The position numbers and the translations under genes were made by a program. DNA of 64,000 nt from Stropharia rugosoannulata (lineage: Eukaryota; Basidiomycota; Agaricomycetes; Agaricales; Strophariaceae), in assembly GCA_028532985.1 (NCBI GenBank), contig JANCIK010000008.1, positions 3,381,658-3,445,657 of the forward strand. Direction: 5' to 3'. A model generated the notes under the pieces. That model worked only from the letters and a program-made list of their open reading frames with translations, searched no databases and had not been told where the DNA came from. Shown here one piece after another: positions 1-11,943 of this stretch. The stretch's first letter is position 1, and each line of letters begins with the position of its first letter.

Positions 1-1133
1 TGTACTTAGAAATAAAATTCCTACATGAATAAGTATGTTAAAGAAAGATTGATGCGCAAAACATCAGATCATACTATATTTCATTTATCATCCCAAGTAC
101 ATCTCTCTGGAGCTTGAATCTTCCCTGATAAATACTTTTACTTGGCCTTAAACGTTTCATACATTTTTATTGTAACCAGAGTGCCGAATAGAAACTCAAA
201 AAGTCATTTCATTGTTGACTGGGCTGCTGTCACGGCCCCGTCACACGGGGTTACAACCGCCATCTAAGGCAGACACTACTAGGTACGCACACAATATGTA
301 TTCAATATATGTACTGGCGGTACAAATTATCTTATTCAGGCAATTATGAACATATTCTCACTGATACTTGTCCAAGCGCACTCTGTGAGAGGCTGCGTGC
401 AAAGGTGCGCTTTAACACGTGACCACGTAAACTATTCATTTTCCATCGTTGATCCTCAATGTAAGTCGAATTAAGCAGTACAAGTTTGAGCTACGGACAT
501 CAAAATTTATGAAAAGCTTTACAAATAACACAGAAGGTCCTATGTACATGTACGGAGGATTTGGCTTAATGTAGACTGTGCTAGGAAGATGTTTTTATTC
601 AGGTCTGAATATAGCACATCAAAGCTTGTATAATAAATTCACTTGATAACACGAAGGTAATCAAAGTATACCAACACATGCTGTCTATGTATTTGTACAT
701 ACTACAACTTATTTGAAGCGATTTGGTGGAGAACTCGCGCCAAGCGTCGAGTGAGAGTAAACCCCCTCAAACGACGGACTCTGAAGCAAGCCCCTTGTCA
801 GGGCTTGCAGCATGCAACCAACCATAATTACATACAAATAAACACCGGCCGCTGACAAATGGGCTTGTTCCGAACCTACCGGAGTTCGGACATCCAAATT
901 TCCTCCCATATTAATTACGTAAAGTATATCTCACTGGTGTACAAGTACAGTTGGAGCTTATCGGCGTTGCGCACGGACAGCCACGACCAGTACACGGTAT
1001 GTTCCCTCATGAAAAGCACGTTTCGAAGCAGATGAATAGCCATTAATACAGCGGTCTGTGGCGCTGTCCTCACATGTATTGATTGTACGGGACCCATATA
1101 TCCAGTTTTATCAATAGCACGGCAATTGTCACA
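1..1133. other. AT-rich sequence without a recognisable gene
   Basis: Only short, unrelated open frames are present, with no family signature and no convincing chain of splice sites. The stretch ends at the target duplication of the hAT-derived element that follows. Confidence 0.5.
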
Positions 1134-1141
1134 CATGTGGT

Positions 1142-2327
1142 TAGTGTTGCCGCCGAGGCGGAGTAACTTCGAGGCGGACTTCGCTTCAGTTCGAAATCAG
1201 CGCAGTTCGTACCACTTCGTTGGCAACGAGTTGGCTCGAAGTCGGCTCGAGGTACCTCGATATTGGCAACATCAATCAACACGTGATGCGCACGCGCACG
1301 CATCTACAACGCGCCTCTGAGTGTCAACCGTGCGTCTGAGCACTGTACGCATCCTCCTTTGTCCCTCCGTCCGGTCATTGTATAGTATTACATTGCATAC
1401 AATGTAACAATTGACCCTGAATAGTAATTGTGACTTGGTGGAGCTAAAACACATTGTACAATGTTTTTTGGGAGGAACTTGCAATTCATTGTTCAAACAA
1501 CATATAAAACGCAAACCACAGGCAATGCAAGTGCATTCATTTCACTCTTATACACACCTAAACATAGGTTACTCTTTATATGGAGTCTCTTGGCTCGTTC
1601 TTTAACTTTATGGACAACTTCGGCCATGAAGACCCATCTCTTCAAGTATGGTGGATATTGTTGAATTCTGGTCGGTAACTTTTGTTTGGCTCAGACATTT
1701 ACTCACTGATTAATTTAGATGTATGAAAATCAATTCCCAATGCTATATCAAGTGGCAATAGACATACTGCCCGCTCAGGCATCTGCTGTTCCATGTGAAC
1801 AAGTATTTTGTTCAAGTAAAGAGACATGCGCTCTTCGTCGAAATCGGATCTCACGAAGACTTCTAGAGGCTCTTCAAGTACTCGGGTACTCATACAGATC
1901 TGAGCGGCTCTCCTTTATTGAAGATCTACTGTAACTGCTGGCCCCAAGCTGGCCCTATCACGGTAACTGTCATTGACGAACTCATGGCAGCTGGTAAGTA
2001 TGAGGAGCTAAATCAGTTAACTGAGAATGCCAATGAATCTCACTAAGTTTACCAATCCTGTAGCTTACTTCCTCTACTTGTTATGTAGACCAATTCCCGT
2101 ACTTCACTCATAATGTTCTGTACAATATAATTAGTTCATATCACATAATTCACATTCACGTCTAGTAATCTACGCTTCATCGATGCCATCTCATTGGACC
2201 GCTAAAATATCCGGGAATCGCCGACCTCGCGAGGTGGTTCGAGGGAACACTTCGACTCAGCTCGAAATTTCGAGTTGATGCGAAGTGTCCACTCCGCCTC
2301 GCTTCACTCGCCTCGACGGCAACACTA
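1142..2327. mobile_element. hAT-derived element with 8-bp target-site duplication
   Basis: The element begins TAGTGTTGCCGCCGAGGCG and ends CGCCTCGACGGCAACACTA, which are near-perfect terminal inverted repeats. It is flanked by an exact 8-bp direct repeat, CATGTGGT, at 1134-1141 and 2328-2335. Eight-base duplications are the hallmark of hAT transposons. The subterminal regions (1150-1265 and 2215-2310) are rich in CGAGG/TTCGA motifs in opposite orientation. At 1,186 bp it is too short for a full transposase and keeps only a C-terminal fragment, so it is non-autonomous. The intact duplication suggests a fairly recent insertion. Confidence 0.85.
1719..1934 (+). pseudogene. hAT transposase C-terminal dimerisation fragment
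   Basis: A 71-codon frame carries the hAT dimerisation signature. FPMLYQVAIDILPAQASAVP is followed by a CEQVF-SSKETC motif and then RRNRIS and LLEALQVLGYSY. In intact hAT transposases this block lies at the extreme C-terminus and is needed for multimerisation. No DDE or BED zinc-finger region is found in the 600 bases upstream, so this is a remnant inside the short hAT element. An acceptor-like TTTAG precedes it at about 1714, consistent with it having been a last exon. Confidence 0.75.
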
Positions 2328-2335
2328 CATGTGGT

Positions 2336-3400
2336 CAAAAAGCGTATGCATAGAAGCAGACTCTCTCTGTCAAATCAGTATGCGGTGAGTCCTGAAGACC
2401 GTTGAGAAAAATGGATGAACTTATGAATGAATCCTGAGGTAGTTTTATCTTGGTAAGTAGAAGTACCTAGGCGTAATCAGTCTGCATATCTATACCTGAT
2501 TGCCGGCGTACACGGAGCGCTATATAGATAACATAAAATGAGCGCTGAAACTGAACCGTTGGAGCATCAATGAGCTTGGAGAAGTTCTAAATGTCCCTTG
2601 GACCCCATAATACTTAGTAGAACCTGTGCCTATGTATGGATATACAAATACAAGAGACAGAAAGATTCGATGAGCCTCTGCCAACAGCATTACTTTTTTT
2701 TTTTGTCGGAGTTTATACTCTACTGTAGGAAACAATGTCCGCCCATCACTGAGCTTGACCTTGGCAAGTTATGGCTATCAGGCCGCGTTTATGGTTATCA
2801 GCTATTACCGTGCCTTGAAGCTTGAAGATTCAGCGAGATGTTAGGACTTCATGGACCATTACTTCTGTTATTTTTCTTGTATGTACACAGTTTTTTGTAC
2901 AGTGGTATTTGCTAATAAAAATTTCTTCTTAGTGTAGGTATTAAGCAAGGGTTGAATCGGTTTTGAATCGTTGTGAAGGGCGCGCACGCGTGGCTGTGCA
3001 AGCTTTCGTGGGAAAGCACTGCCGCAGACTGCCGCCACCCGCCTAGGCCCCAAGACGCTTCGGTGATGAATGCTGTGCTTAATCCAGCGCAAATGCGCAG
3101 TGATTCTATCGGCCAGGTAGAGCAAACCTTGGAGCAGCTTGGAGTTTAGACCTGCCATGACTATCATATATTGAGTTGATGTCAGGCTTGCTTCGGGCAG
3201 TGCTCGATACGATGGATCTGGCATGAGCGCTCACCTCCTGGTATATATAGTACGTCTCTCGACATCAGGTTGCCACTATACTACCTCTTCCTCGGTCCCA
3301 CATTTAAAGCCCGACCCATATCAGAGTTTGCACACGACCTTAAAACACCCAACACACACCCTGAAATCCCGTCACTTAAGTCTTTCACCACTATCAAATA
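2336..3400. other. No recognised gene; promoter region at its right end
   Basis: I see no supported coding sequence here. A TATATATAG box at about 3242-3250 sits about 170 bases before the start codon of the next gene and is a plausible core promoter. Confidence 0.4.
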
Positions 3401-3416
3401 CTGCCTAATCAGAAGG

Positions 3417-4081
3417 ATGCACATGCACAAACATCAATACCCCACTTCGCATTTGGCACCTTACCTCACACTCGTTGCCCTTCTTTTGGCGCAGTTTGCG
3501 CCCGCGGAAGCCAGAGTATGCGATGATGGCCCTTTCAACAACGACAGGGACTGCCACATGAGTTGGAATAGTCGGATACTGGCTGCGATCATTATCGGTA
3601 TGTACAGGCAACATACTAGCTAGCCCTCAGTGGATCAGTGACCCAAACTGACTCTCGCTTACGGTGGATAAGGAACTGCTGCCGTGACTGGGTTAGTCCT
3701 TCTGGCCGCGTGGCTCCGCCACAGGCGGATAGTACGAGCACGCGCTGCAACGAACGGCTTTGTTTCAGGCGCTGGCGGGGGGGTTGGTGATGCGCCTGCC
3801 TACCCACCGTACGTAGGAGCGGGAGAAACTGGATATCATGGAAATACTTACAATCATGGTGCTCTGTATAATGCCACCAGCCCGTGGCATCAGCCTCATG
3901 CATCAAATTACCCGTATGCCGTAGGGCAGACAACTCCGCAGCCCCCACCACCCGCATATGGAAAGGAGGGAAAGACCTACCAGCTAGTGAGTCCATCGTA
4001 TATAATTTTGTGGGAGGTGTGCTTACGGGTGTACGCAAGCCGTCCGACCCACCTCCGCATGTTCAGTTAGCTTCGCCCTAA
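3417..4081 (+). CDS. Small signal-peptide/single-membrane-span protein with PPxY tail, copy 1
   Basis: Three exons can be read: 3417-3597, 3673-3986 and 4040-4081, with introns 3598-3672 (GTATGT...AAG) and 3987-4039 (GTGAGT...AAG). Both keep the frame. The product starts with a hydrophobic signal sequence ending near APAEA, then a short Cys-containing outer segment (VCDDGPFNNDRDC), a membrane span (about residues 50-75), a basic RHRR stop-transfer segment, and a proline/tyrosine-rich tail with PPPPAYGKEG and a terminal PPPH. PPAY is a PPxY motif, the usual ligand of WW domains such as those of Rsp5/Nedd4 ubiquitin ligases. The architecture resembles fungal RCR-type adaptors, but I cannot assign it firmly. 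A paralogue lies 700 bases downstream. Confidence 0.65.
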
Positions 4082-4784
4082 GGATTATTTCTGCCACGCG
4101 GCCATCCAATTTCCCGTAGTATTGGACAAGTCTAAGCAGGAGTGGTTCAGTGCAAGATGATGGACGCCTAATGGATAACAAGTTCAATATGAATATAATC
4201 AATAGAAGACTAATGAACGGCCTGGGTTTCTATATATGTTAGCCGCACTGATTAATGTTATTACACTCACATACGCCTCGTGGTCTAAACCAATTGTTTA
4301 AAAGTATGTCTCCGCTTATTCAAATTTCGATATAGCAGTTGTAAAATACATTGTACTTTAATAATTCAAACAATCGACATTGTACGCAAGGAATGCTAAG
4401 ACTCACCCGCGTGTGAAACCTACTAATAGCTCATGTCAAAAAACGTGGCAGGAGTCTACGGCAGGTCCGATGGATTGCCACACAGTAGCAGCGTCTTGAA
4501 CTTACTGCTTGAGCCTAGACAAACTATGCCCGTGGACCATATTAGGAATACCAATGGAGTACAGTCACAAGTTATATTTACGTACCCTGCTTACCATGCA
4601 GCATCTATTATTAGCACAACCTGGCGTCGAGGCAGTGTCCCGCAGTCCGTCAATCCAATCTCAGCCTCGGTGTCGGTGAGTGTGGTATATATACTTCAAC
4701 AACCTACACACAACGTTGCCAATAGTACCCACACTCTCACCATCCCCAACACACCGTCGCACAGCCAGCAGCAGAGATAGCAGT
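4082..4784. other. Intergenic spacer between the PPxY paralogues
   Basis: No gene is supported here. A TATATATAC box at about 4686-4694 lies about 95 bases before the next start codon, mirroring the TATA box of copy 1. Confidence 0.4.
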
Positions 4785-5429
4785 ATGCATGCAAATCGGT
4801 ACCGATGTTGCCCTCCGCGCACGTTGCCACTGCCACTTCCCCTTACCCTCCTACTACTACTGATAACGCAATCTACACCCGCCTGTGCAAGGATATGTAA
4901 CAATGGGTTCAACAACGATGGGAGCTGTCGTCGGAATACGTTAAGTCGGGTAGTCGCAGGGATTGTTGTTGGTTAGTCCTTTTCTTGTTGTTTCGGTTAG
5001 ATACGGTTGGATAACCCGGTGTTGCGTCCAGCTGTCGCGGCCGCGTTAGTCCTTTTATGCGTTTTCCTCCGCCAGCGACGCATTGGGCGGGCACGGTCAG
5101 GTACACATAGTGTTTTCGTGGCGGCTGCACCCACCAGGGGTGCCACGGGAGCTGGAGGAGTACCGGCATACCCCCCGCACGAAGCATACAGTAATGGTAG
5201 TCCATGGCCACAACAATGGCAGAACCAGGAATCAGAGTACCCATATTCATATCCGGGAGGACAGACACAGCCCCCGCCACCGGCATATGGGAAAGAGGGG
5301 CAAAGTTACGAGTACCAGCCAGTGAGTGCATATTAGTTTCAGAAATTAGGGATGGAAACTTATCGCTAATATGCTACTCTTTGCTAGCCCCCTGGACCCC
5401 CGCCTGCTGCCCATATTGTTTCGCCTTAA
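4785..5429 (+). CDS. Small signal-peptide/single-membrane-span protein with PPxY tail, copy 2
   Basis: Three exons, 4785-4971, 5032-5321 and 5388-5429, are separated by introns 4972-5031 and 5322-5387. Both introns fall at the same places and phases as in copy 1. The protein has a leucine-rich signal peptide, a short ectodomain (ICNNGFNNDGSC), a membrane span, a basic RQRR stretch and a tail with PPPPAYGKEG followed by a proline-rich end of the form YQPPPGPPPAAH. Conservation of the cysteines, the PPxY motif and the terminal exon, against clear divergence elsewhere, indicates a functional paralogue produced by tandem duplication. Confidence 0.68.
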
Positions 5430-5584
5430 GCTTTGTTCGGAACACGAAGTCCATAGTCATATATGGTGTCGTTGATATTATGCTATCCTGATGAATATTC
5501 TATATCTTACTATTATATGTATTAAACACAATGTATCGTTTTACTGATAGAAGGAGGCGAGAGGGGCAGAGGGAAAAAGCAGTG

Positions 5585-5760
5585 AGGCGTGCGTGAGTGC
5601 GTGAGTGGTGCGTGAGCCACTTTCACGCATTTGCCACGCATCCTCACGCATTTGCACTGATCCATCACGCATTTTCACGCACTTTGCACAGCCTCACGCA
5701 CTTTCACACAGCCACACCACTGTTATGCATAATACCGGATACCTCACGCATTGTCACTTA
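5585..5760. repeat. CACGCA-rich minisatellite, part 1
   Basis: Irregular tandem copies of TCACGCA(T/C) units with TTT or CTT spacers are present. The apparent open frames are translations of the repeat and not genes. Confidence 0.7.
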
Positions 5761-6169
5761 CTTGTTCGTTTACTACAACAGACTAGTCAGTAGTGCTTTA
5801 AGTTCGAGTACAGTTATCTTATAAGAAGTAAATTATATTGAGTTAGTGTAATAATACATGAACAGATTGTATATAAGACAGAAATTCGGATAATACAAGA
5901 CTCACAGTCAACTGTTTCAGCTCAGTTTTGGATACCGAGTGATTTTTTCTTATGCTGATGCCTTTTATTTGTGAAGTTGAAAATTTAACCTAATCAAACA
6001 CCCATAAGGCTTTTAGACTTATATCATGTAGAATTACTATTTGTAACACATTGGAACTAATAGCATGAAAGATGTTAGGCTCGGAAACAAAAATCTTTGT
6101 TATGGTGACAATTGTATTGCCTTTAGTTCTACATCAAAGATTTCTGTGTGGATCATTTATCTCACTCAC

Positions 6170-6445
6170 GTACTCACTGACGCACCTACTCACTCTCACT
6201 CACTCATTCTCACTTCCACTCACGCACCTTCATGCACCCTCACGCACTTTCACGCACCACTCACGCACCTTCACGCACTCTCACGCACCTTCACGCACCC
6301 TCACGCACCTTCACGCATCCTCACGGACCACTCACGCACTTTCACGCATCGCTCACGCACTTTCACGCATCGCTCACGCACTTTCACGCATCGCTCACGC
6401 ACTTTCACGCACTCTCACGCACTCTCACGCACTCACGCACGGCTC
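6170..6445. repeat. CACGCA-rich minisatellite, part 2
   Basis: Dense tandem copies of a 7-12 bp unit (CTCACGCAC, TTCACGCAC) resolve at 6335-6400 into about three copies of a 21-bp higher-order unit, CGCTCACGCACTTTCACGCAT. All three forward frames stay open through it because the units contain no stop codons. Confidence 0.8.
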
Positions 6446-8600
6446 ACTGCTTTTTTCCTGTGCCCAGGCGAGAGTCAACCTTGTTGGGCAAAACATATTT
6501 TATAGAAGTTGGACCGTGCTTCCTACATGAAAGGAATCAGCTTACCGAAGGAGAACTATCGGAGAGGTCAAGTGCGCTCGTCAATATTTTAATCCTCAAG
6601 AAGATCGCACTCTCAACTGCGGCGCATTATACGCACGGTCCCATCATTATGGTGACCACATTCGTTATAAAATTGAGATAATTGAAATGAAACACACAAT
6701 AGTTGAAGCTTCTACACTATAGCAACATAATAATTATCCTCTTCCTTGAAGTCTTAATAGCCGGCTGTTTTGCTGGTAAATACATTTCTGATAGGTAGAT
6801 ATACTGAGGTCGTTGTTAGATCTCGTTTCGAGAGAACTTGCCCACCTAACTCCTGTCGCATCAAAGCTGTAAAACCTTCCACAAATGGATAACAAAAATC
6901 ACTAGGACTGCAAAATACCGAACTGAGGTAGTATTTCAAAAAGCTACATTGTCTGGAATGCGAGAGCAGATGCACTGCAGAGACAACGAATACTCTTACA
7001 ACTTGGTGTGGAATTTACGATTGGACAGACTTTTCTGCAATGATCAATGATGCTGATGCCAACAAGTCAGTGACTTTGCATTATATACACCACATATGGC
7101 TTACTGATAGCGCTGTTGTTATGGATAACCGCTTTGGGCATGAGTTTAAGTTCGTGCGATATGCGGTCGTTGTCTGCCTACGAATTAACATTGGCAGAGA
7201 AAGGTTTCCTGCTATAAATGAGTGTCTACCGAGGCGCTACAAGGAATTGCGACGTTATGGAACTTACCCACCCGATAGATGTGTTGTCTCCACTGATTAT
7301 CTTCTCCCGGTCGAACAAGTCCAATCGCCTTACTACTCTGTATGTGGTCTTTACATAAAATGGCTTATGCTGCCTTGGGCAATGTGGGGTATCTAGAACT
7401 ATATAATAGTGGGCTTTACTTATATCTAGCTATGACCCTTGTCGAACTTGTCAGAGTTTCTGACAGAGAGTAACTTTCAGGGCAGTTAGCTTTCGGTAAG
7501 TCATCATAACCGCCTACTGAGTACGTGATGGGAGGCTGAGGGACGTCCAGTCTCCCGTAGGCAGTCTACAAATGCTAATTATTATAAGTCAATACAACGT
7601 TAATGAATAAATATCGATCAACTTTATAAGCAACTTTATAAAAGATGTCAGACCTCTGAATGAGCGTGTCTTCGTCAAAGGTCGGGGCCTGTGTGACTCG
7701 TGCCATCAACCTCGTGTGGACCGTATATCAGCTGACGATGCATGATCTCACGTCGACGGCGGTCGGTATCACTGCTGACCTGTATACGGTGACCGAAAAC
7801 GCGTCTCCATATATATACCCCATGTTTTTGTGCTGAGATTTATGGTCTGCGAATGTATTACCAACGACTTCCGGCTCACCGTAAATCATGGCAACACCGA
7901 TGCCTATTTCCTTGTATTTCACTGTCAAATCTTCAAATTCAAAAAAAGACATACTTGATAGCCCTTTTTGGATACCAAACCTGGTCGACGCCAACAGCGT
8001 ATGTACTATGAGGATGGTCAATATGTACGGCATGCCACAAATTGAGTCATTGTGTTATGCAGGACAAGCGTCATCATTGATTTGCGATTCAGAGGAAAGG
8101 TACAGTCGAGGTATACTACTGTACGGTACATTTGAAGATGGAAGGTCCCTCAATGTATACACGACGTGGGTTTAATTTTAGACATTCTACCCCTCCCCGG
8201 CTACAGGCGCGGAGATATTGCAGGTAGAAATGGTTCCATTAGATCAAGACTCCGATTTTAGGTTTGAAGCGTGGGAATAATGAATCAACGCTCAACGTCA
8301 ACCAACGTTCACGTTCAATCACCGGGGGCAGTCACAGTGGTTGATTCAAATGTTTGAATCATAGAAACAGATTCAACTTAAAATGTCTGAATTGCCTCCG
8401 GATGACATTTTTGTGATCCATTGCTTATTTCTGGCCAGAAATCACGTTGTAGATCAAACCTTGGAGTAAAATTTGAATGGCCGACGTTGATATCTCTATG
8501 CCGAACAGGAAAGCTGTGTGGGAGCCGTGTTTATAAACAGAGTTCATCGACACCGATATGATATATATGCTTGGGGGATAGTGACTACTTTGTTCAATAC
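6446..8600. other. No recognised gene; diverged repeat segment
   Basis: Several frames of 70-120 codons (for example 7040-7396 on the plus strand) show no recognisable domain. The segment 7548-7660 is similar to 15395-15520 in inverted orientation, and 7760-7835 is similar to 15530-15590 in direct orientation, so part of this stretch is an old, rearranged repeat. Confidence 0.4.
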
Positions 8601-8616
8601 AAACGGCTGGTCCGCC

Positions 8617-9540
8617 ATGTTAGCATATGCACGAGCTGGTCTCATCGTTGCTATCCTGTGCTACGTCATTTCCACTATCGCCATTCCCTTACCACAGCCA
8701 AAGATAAACTCGCTTTCGCCTCCAGCCTTTAACCGTATTGGAATTGATACCGACGTCACAGGCGAAAATACGAAAACTTACGTTGTAGGGGAGCCACGGG
8801 AACGTCGGTGGATGGTGAGGGAAGAGGATGAAGTACTACTATTTCGTCGCAGGAAGAAGAAAGATACAGCAAGTGCGCCAGCAAAAGCTGCGCCGACAAA
8901 AGCACCTCCAACTTCACCTGCCAATGAACCACCGAAGAAAGTACATCACAGTATAGCGTGGAAAATAAGAGTGCGTCCCAAACAACACAAATTGGTGCTG
9001 CAGAGGTCTGACATACTTTCGAATGATGAAAGAACGGCTTTCATGTACGTAAAATCCAGTCCAATTGTTGTACATGAGTGGTGACTTATACTTTATGCAC
9101 TCAGAAACTTGGCCATGATATCAAACATGTAGCCGAGGTTCGTTAAACGCCTCGCATCTTTGATTTTTTCCCTGACTCCCTGTACAGAAAATAGGCCATG
9201 GCATAAAAACCGCCGCCCAGGTGTGTATACTCACTAGGGATAGTGCCAATAACAGATATACTTATGACTCAAGCAGAAAGTTGGCCATTTTGTGAAAACC
9301 ACTGGAGCAAAGATTGCCAAGGTCGGCTTAAAGATTTGGTCCACCGCTACAAAGCTCGCGTCGAAGGTCGTCGGAACTGTCCTACCTGGAGTGGGGAAGG
9401 TCATTGGCAAAGTCATGGACGGAGCAGCGGATGCGGCAAACGCGATATCTGACAAGATACATGCCCATATCGGTGGTAAACTGGGTAAGGCCATGAACGT
9501 GATGAGCAAGATACAGAAAGTTGCCAGCAAAGTGCCATAA
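8617..9540 (+). CDS. Putative secreted protein with lysine/glycine-rich C-terminus
   Basis: The first part (stop at 9084 if unspliced) is best started at the internal ATG giving MLAYARAGLIVAILCYVIST, a typical signal peptide. A basic, proline/alanine-rich region follows (RRRKKK, then APAKAAPTKAPP). A second open segment, about 9284-9540, follows a CAG acceptor and encodes a highly cationic, Gly/Ala/Val/Lys-rich sequence (VGTVLPGVGKVIGKVMDGAA) ending in KVASKVP. I join the two as one gene through an intron starting at the GTACGT near 9045. That join is inference, and they could be separate genes. The family is not recognised. Confidence 0.4.
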
Positions 9541-9845
9541 AACAACGAATAGGACTACCAAACGCTACATACTACGGTGGAGATGAAGTTTGCGAAGATC
9601 TCTGTCACTTCCTATTTGTTACAGCTTCAAACAAATCTGTTCCTTGAGACTGTTGCAGGTTGTAGATGAACTGAAGATGAACTTCTGATCGTGGCTCAAT
9701 TTTAAATCCTATGTCAAAGACCGCCTGATGAATAAGTTATTCTTGCTTATTTCGAAAGTCCTATTCTCACACTTCGATGTGATCCCACTGTTCGTCAGTG
9801 TGTTAACCTTAAATAAACTACGGCGCAAAAGATGGAGATAAGAAT

Positions 9846-10308
9846 TTGCTTCGAACCATTGATACTCTCGTGCGTGCTGTGGGCGTGGAAATCATAAGGA
9901 ATAAAGGCACACAAGACACACAAGGTGTAAGTAAGCGAGGTGGTTCCACACGGCTTCTAACCAAAGTTACCAAACCCCTAAACAACACAAAAAGTGAGCC
10001 GGAACGAGCTAAAAAACGAGACGGAATACTGAGTGTGTAAGCTGCTAGAACAGTTTCAAACCACTCTCGGACGCTGGACGCAGCGAGGATGGAACGGGGA
10101 CGCTAAAATGAAGGTGAATGAATGTGGGGGATCTATTTCTTCTTATCCTCTTCTCACTACAGCTTTTAAATACTCTATGCACCCTGTAATCCTACTGTAA
10201 CAGTTTATAAAATGCCTATTATTATTGTATTTCTACTTGCTTGCACAGAGCATATGGTGGTTGTATTAATTATGCAGCGCGCGTGCAACCTCGAGGCAGG
10301 TGCTCAAG
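9846..10308 (+). repeat. Dispersed repeat R2, copy 1 (3'-truncated)
   Basis: This shares blocks with 36054-36660 and, inverted, with 47449-48061: ACTCTCGGACGCTGGACGCA, GAATGTGGGGGATCTATT and a CTCGAGGC-GGCGCTTAA-like segment. It holds no coding sequence. It stops exactly where the long-TIR element begins at 10309. Confidence 0.7.
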
Positions 10309-11407
10309 TATGGCGGTCCATGTGTACTTTTATTCCGCGCAATTTTATGAGCCATATATTGCCCCGCAGAAATTTGAAGTGCCCCGCAGAAGTTGAAATT
10401 CCGCGCGCGCAGAAATGCAGTGTCTGAAATCTGCGCGGGGTGAGTTTTTCGAGTCAAATACACATTTTTTGTCCAAAAGCATGCATAGAAATGCCCGCGC
10501 GGAATTTTTACACTGCGCGCAGAAATTGAGAAATTGACTTGTACTCACATTTTTGACGTGCCGACGTGCCGTAGCTGGGATTTGATAATGTAAGTGATGC
10601 AGTCGGCATAACGGATCTCACACATCGGACTCTGAAAAAGTGTGGGAAATTGGCCCCCTAGCAGCGAGTGGAGAGCCTATTATACAATTGTCATCCCCTC
10701 CTTATAGCTTAAAGCGAGATAATGTATATGATTAATAAATTACTATGTACTTTCTCTGCAAAATGTGGTTTTTACGTTGGTTTAGTAAGAATAAAGATTG
10801 ACATCCTTAGGTGAATTATTGCATTGGAATATAACCCGAAAACAACCAATCAACGAGATGTTATACCTGACTTAGGTATATAATTCACACATTAAAGGAT
10901 CTGGTACATCTTTGAAGTAACTAGAATGATTACAAGATTTCCAATGGCAAGTAGACGGGCGCCATTAATGTTTACCTTACCCTTTCTTTGAAGTTTCCAC
11001 GGTATTTCAAAGTCCGAAAAGCCAGGCTCCGTGATGCCGACAGCATCACTTACATCATCAAAACCCAGCTCCGGCACGTCGGCACACCAAATTGGTGAGC
11101 ACAAGTCAATTTCTCAATTTCTGCGCGCGCAACACACACCTTGCATTAAATTTCTGCGCGCAGTGTAAAAATTCCGCGCGGGCATTTCTATGCATGCTTT
11201 TGGACAAAAAATGTGTATTTGACTCGAAAAACTCACCCCGCGCAGATTTCAGACACTGCATTTCTGCGCGCGCGGAATTTCAACTTCTGCGGGGCACTTC
11301 AAATTTCTGCGGGGCATTTAGAAATTCCGCGGGGCACTTAGATATTCTGCGGGGCAATATATGGTTTATAAAATTGCGCGGAATAAAAGTACACATGGAC
11401 CGCCATA
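10309..11407. mobile_element. 1.1-kb non-autonomous long-TIR element, copy A
   Basis: It starts TATGGCGGTCCATGTG and ends with the exact reverse complement CACATGGACCGCCATA. The inverted repeats extend about 240 bp inward (10309-10551 against about 11095-11407) and contain many GCGCGGAA/TTCCGCGC and GCCCCGCAGAA motifs. The unique centre (10560-11090) has no credible ORF. The same 16-bp termini are found on the 5.9-kb integrase transposon, so this is probably mobilised by it. The flanks do not match as a target duplication (CTCAAG against CCGCCA), and repeat R2 is found only on the left, suggesting post-insertion rearrangement. Confidence 0.85.
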
Positions 11408-11435
11408 CCGCCATATGCCTTTGAAGGTTAACACT

Positions 11436-11943
11436 ATGGGCTTCGTTGTCCTCTTCCGATCCTTGTACAGTCTTCTCAAGGTCAGCGCCAACCCGAAATT
11501 CATTGCAGTTGGCACGCACGGTGGGAGCACTTCCTTTGCCCCGCTGTTCCCCGTCGGGTACACCTCATATGGTATTTACATAGAATTAGCCTGGTCTGCT
11601 GATCTGATATCTGTAACTTTGTGGCAAATTGTTTTTGCACTAATCGCTCTGTCTGCACCAGTGCAGCCTGCTAGCTTCCCCATTGCGCCAGGCATGACTG
11701 ACATAGACATGGGTAAGCCGTTCTTAACAATATTCCAAGTTGACAATTAGCTGCATTGTTCTGTTCATTAGGGCGCTATGCAATGGAGACAGACAAGACA
11801 GGCGGAGTTGCAGTGTTGATGGAGGGGAACACTGTCTCCATCGACGTCGCCGCAAATCGCCTCGTTGATGTCGTCCTGAGAGCCACGCGTGGTACCCACG
11901 GCGGGGAGTTCCTCCTATACGATGGGAGCACACTGCCTTGGTA
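11436..11943 (+). CDS. Small two-exon hypothetical protein
   Basis: An open frame starting at MGFVVLFRS runs to a GTAAGC donor (about 11713). An acceptor TTAG at about 11772 leads into a second open segment ending LLYDGSTLPW-stop at 11943. A hydrophobic segment (LWQIVFALIALSAPV) could be a membrane span. The second exon is GC-rich and looks coding (GGVAVLMEGNTVSIDVAANR). I do not recognise the family. The gene lies directly beside the long-TIR element, so its 5' part may be missing. Confidence 0.35.

Noticed and set aside
6065..6681. Three overlapping ORFs rich in Thr-His-Ser repeats
   Set aside because: They are translations of the CACGCA minisatellite in all three frames.
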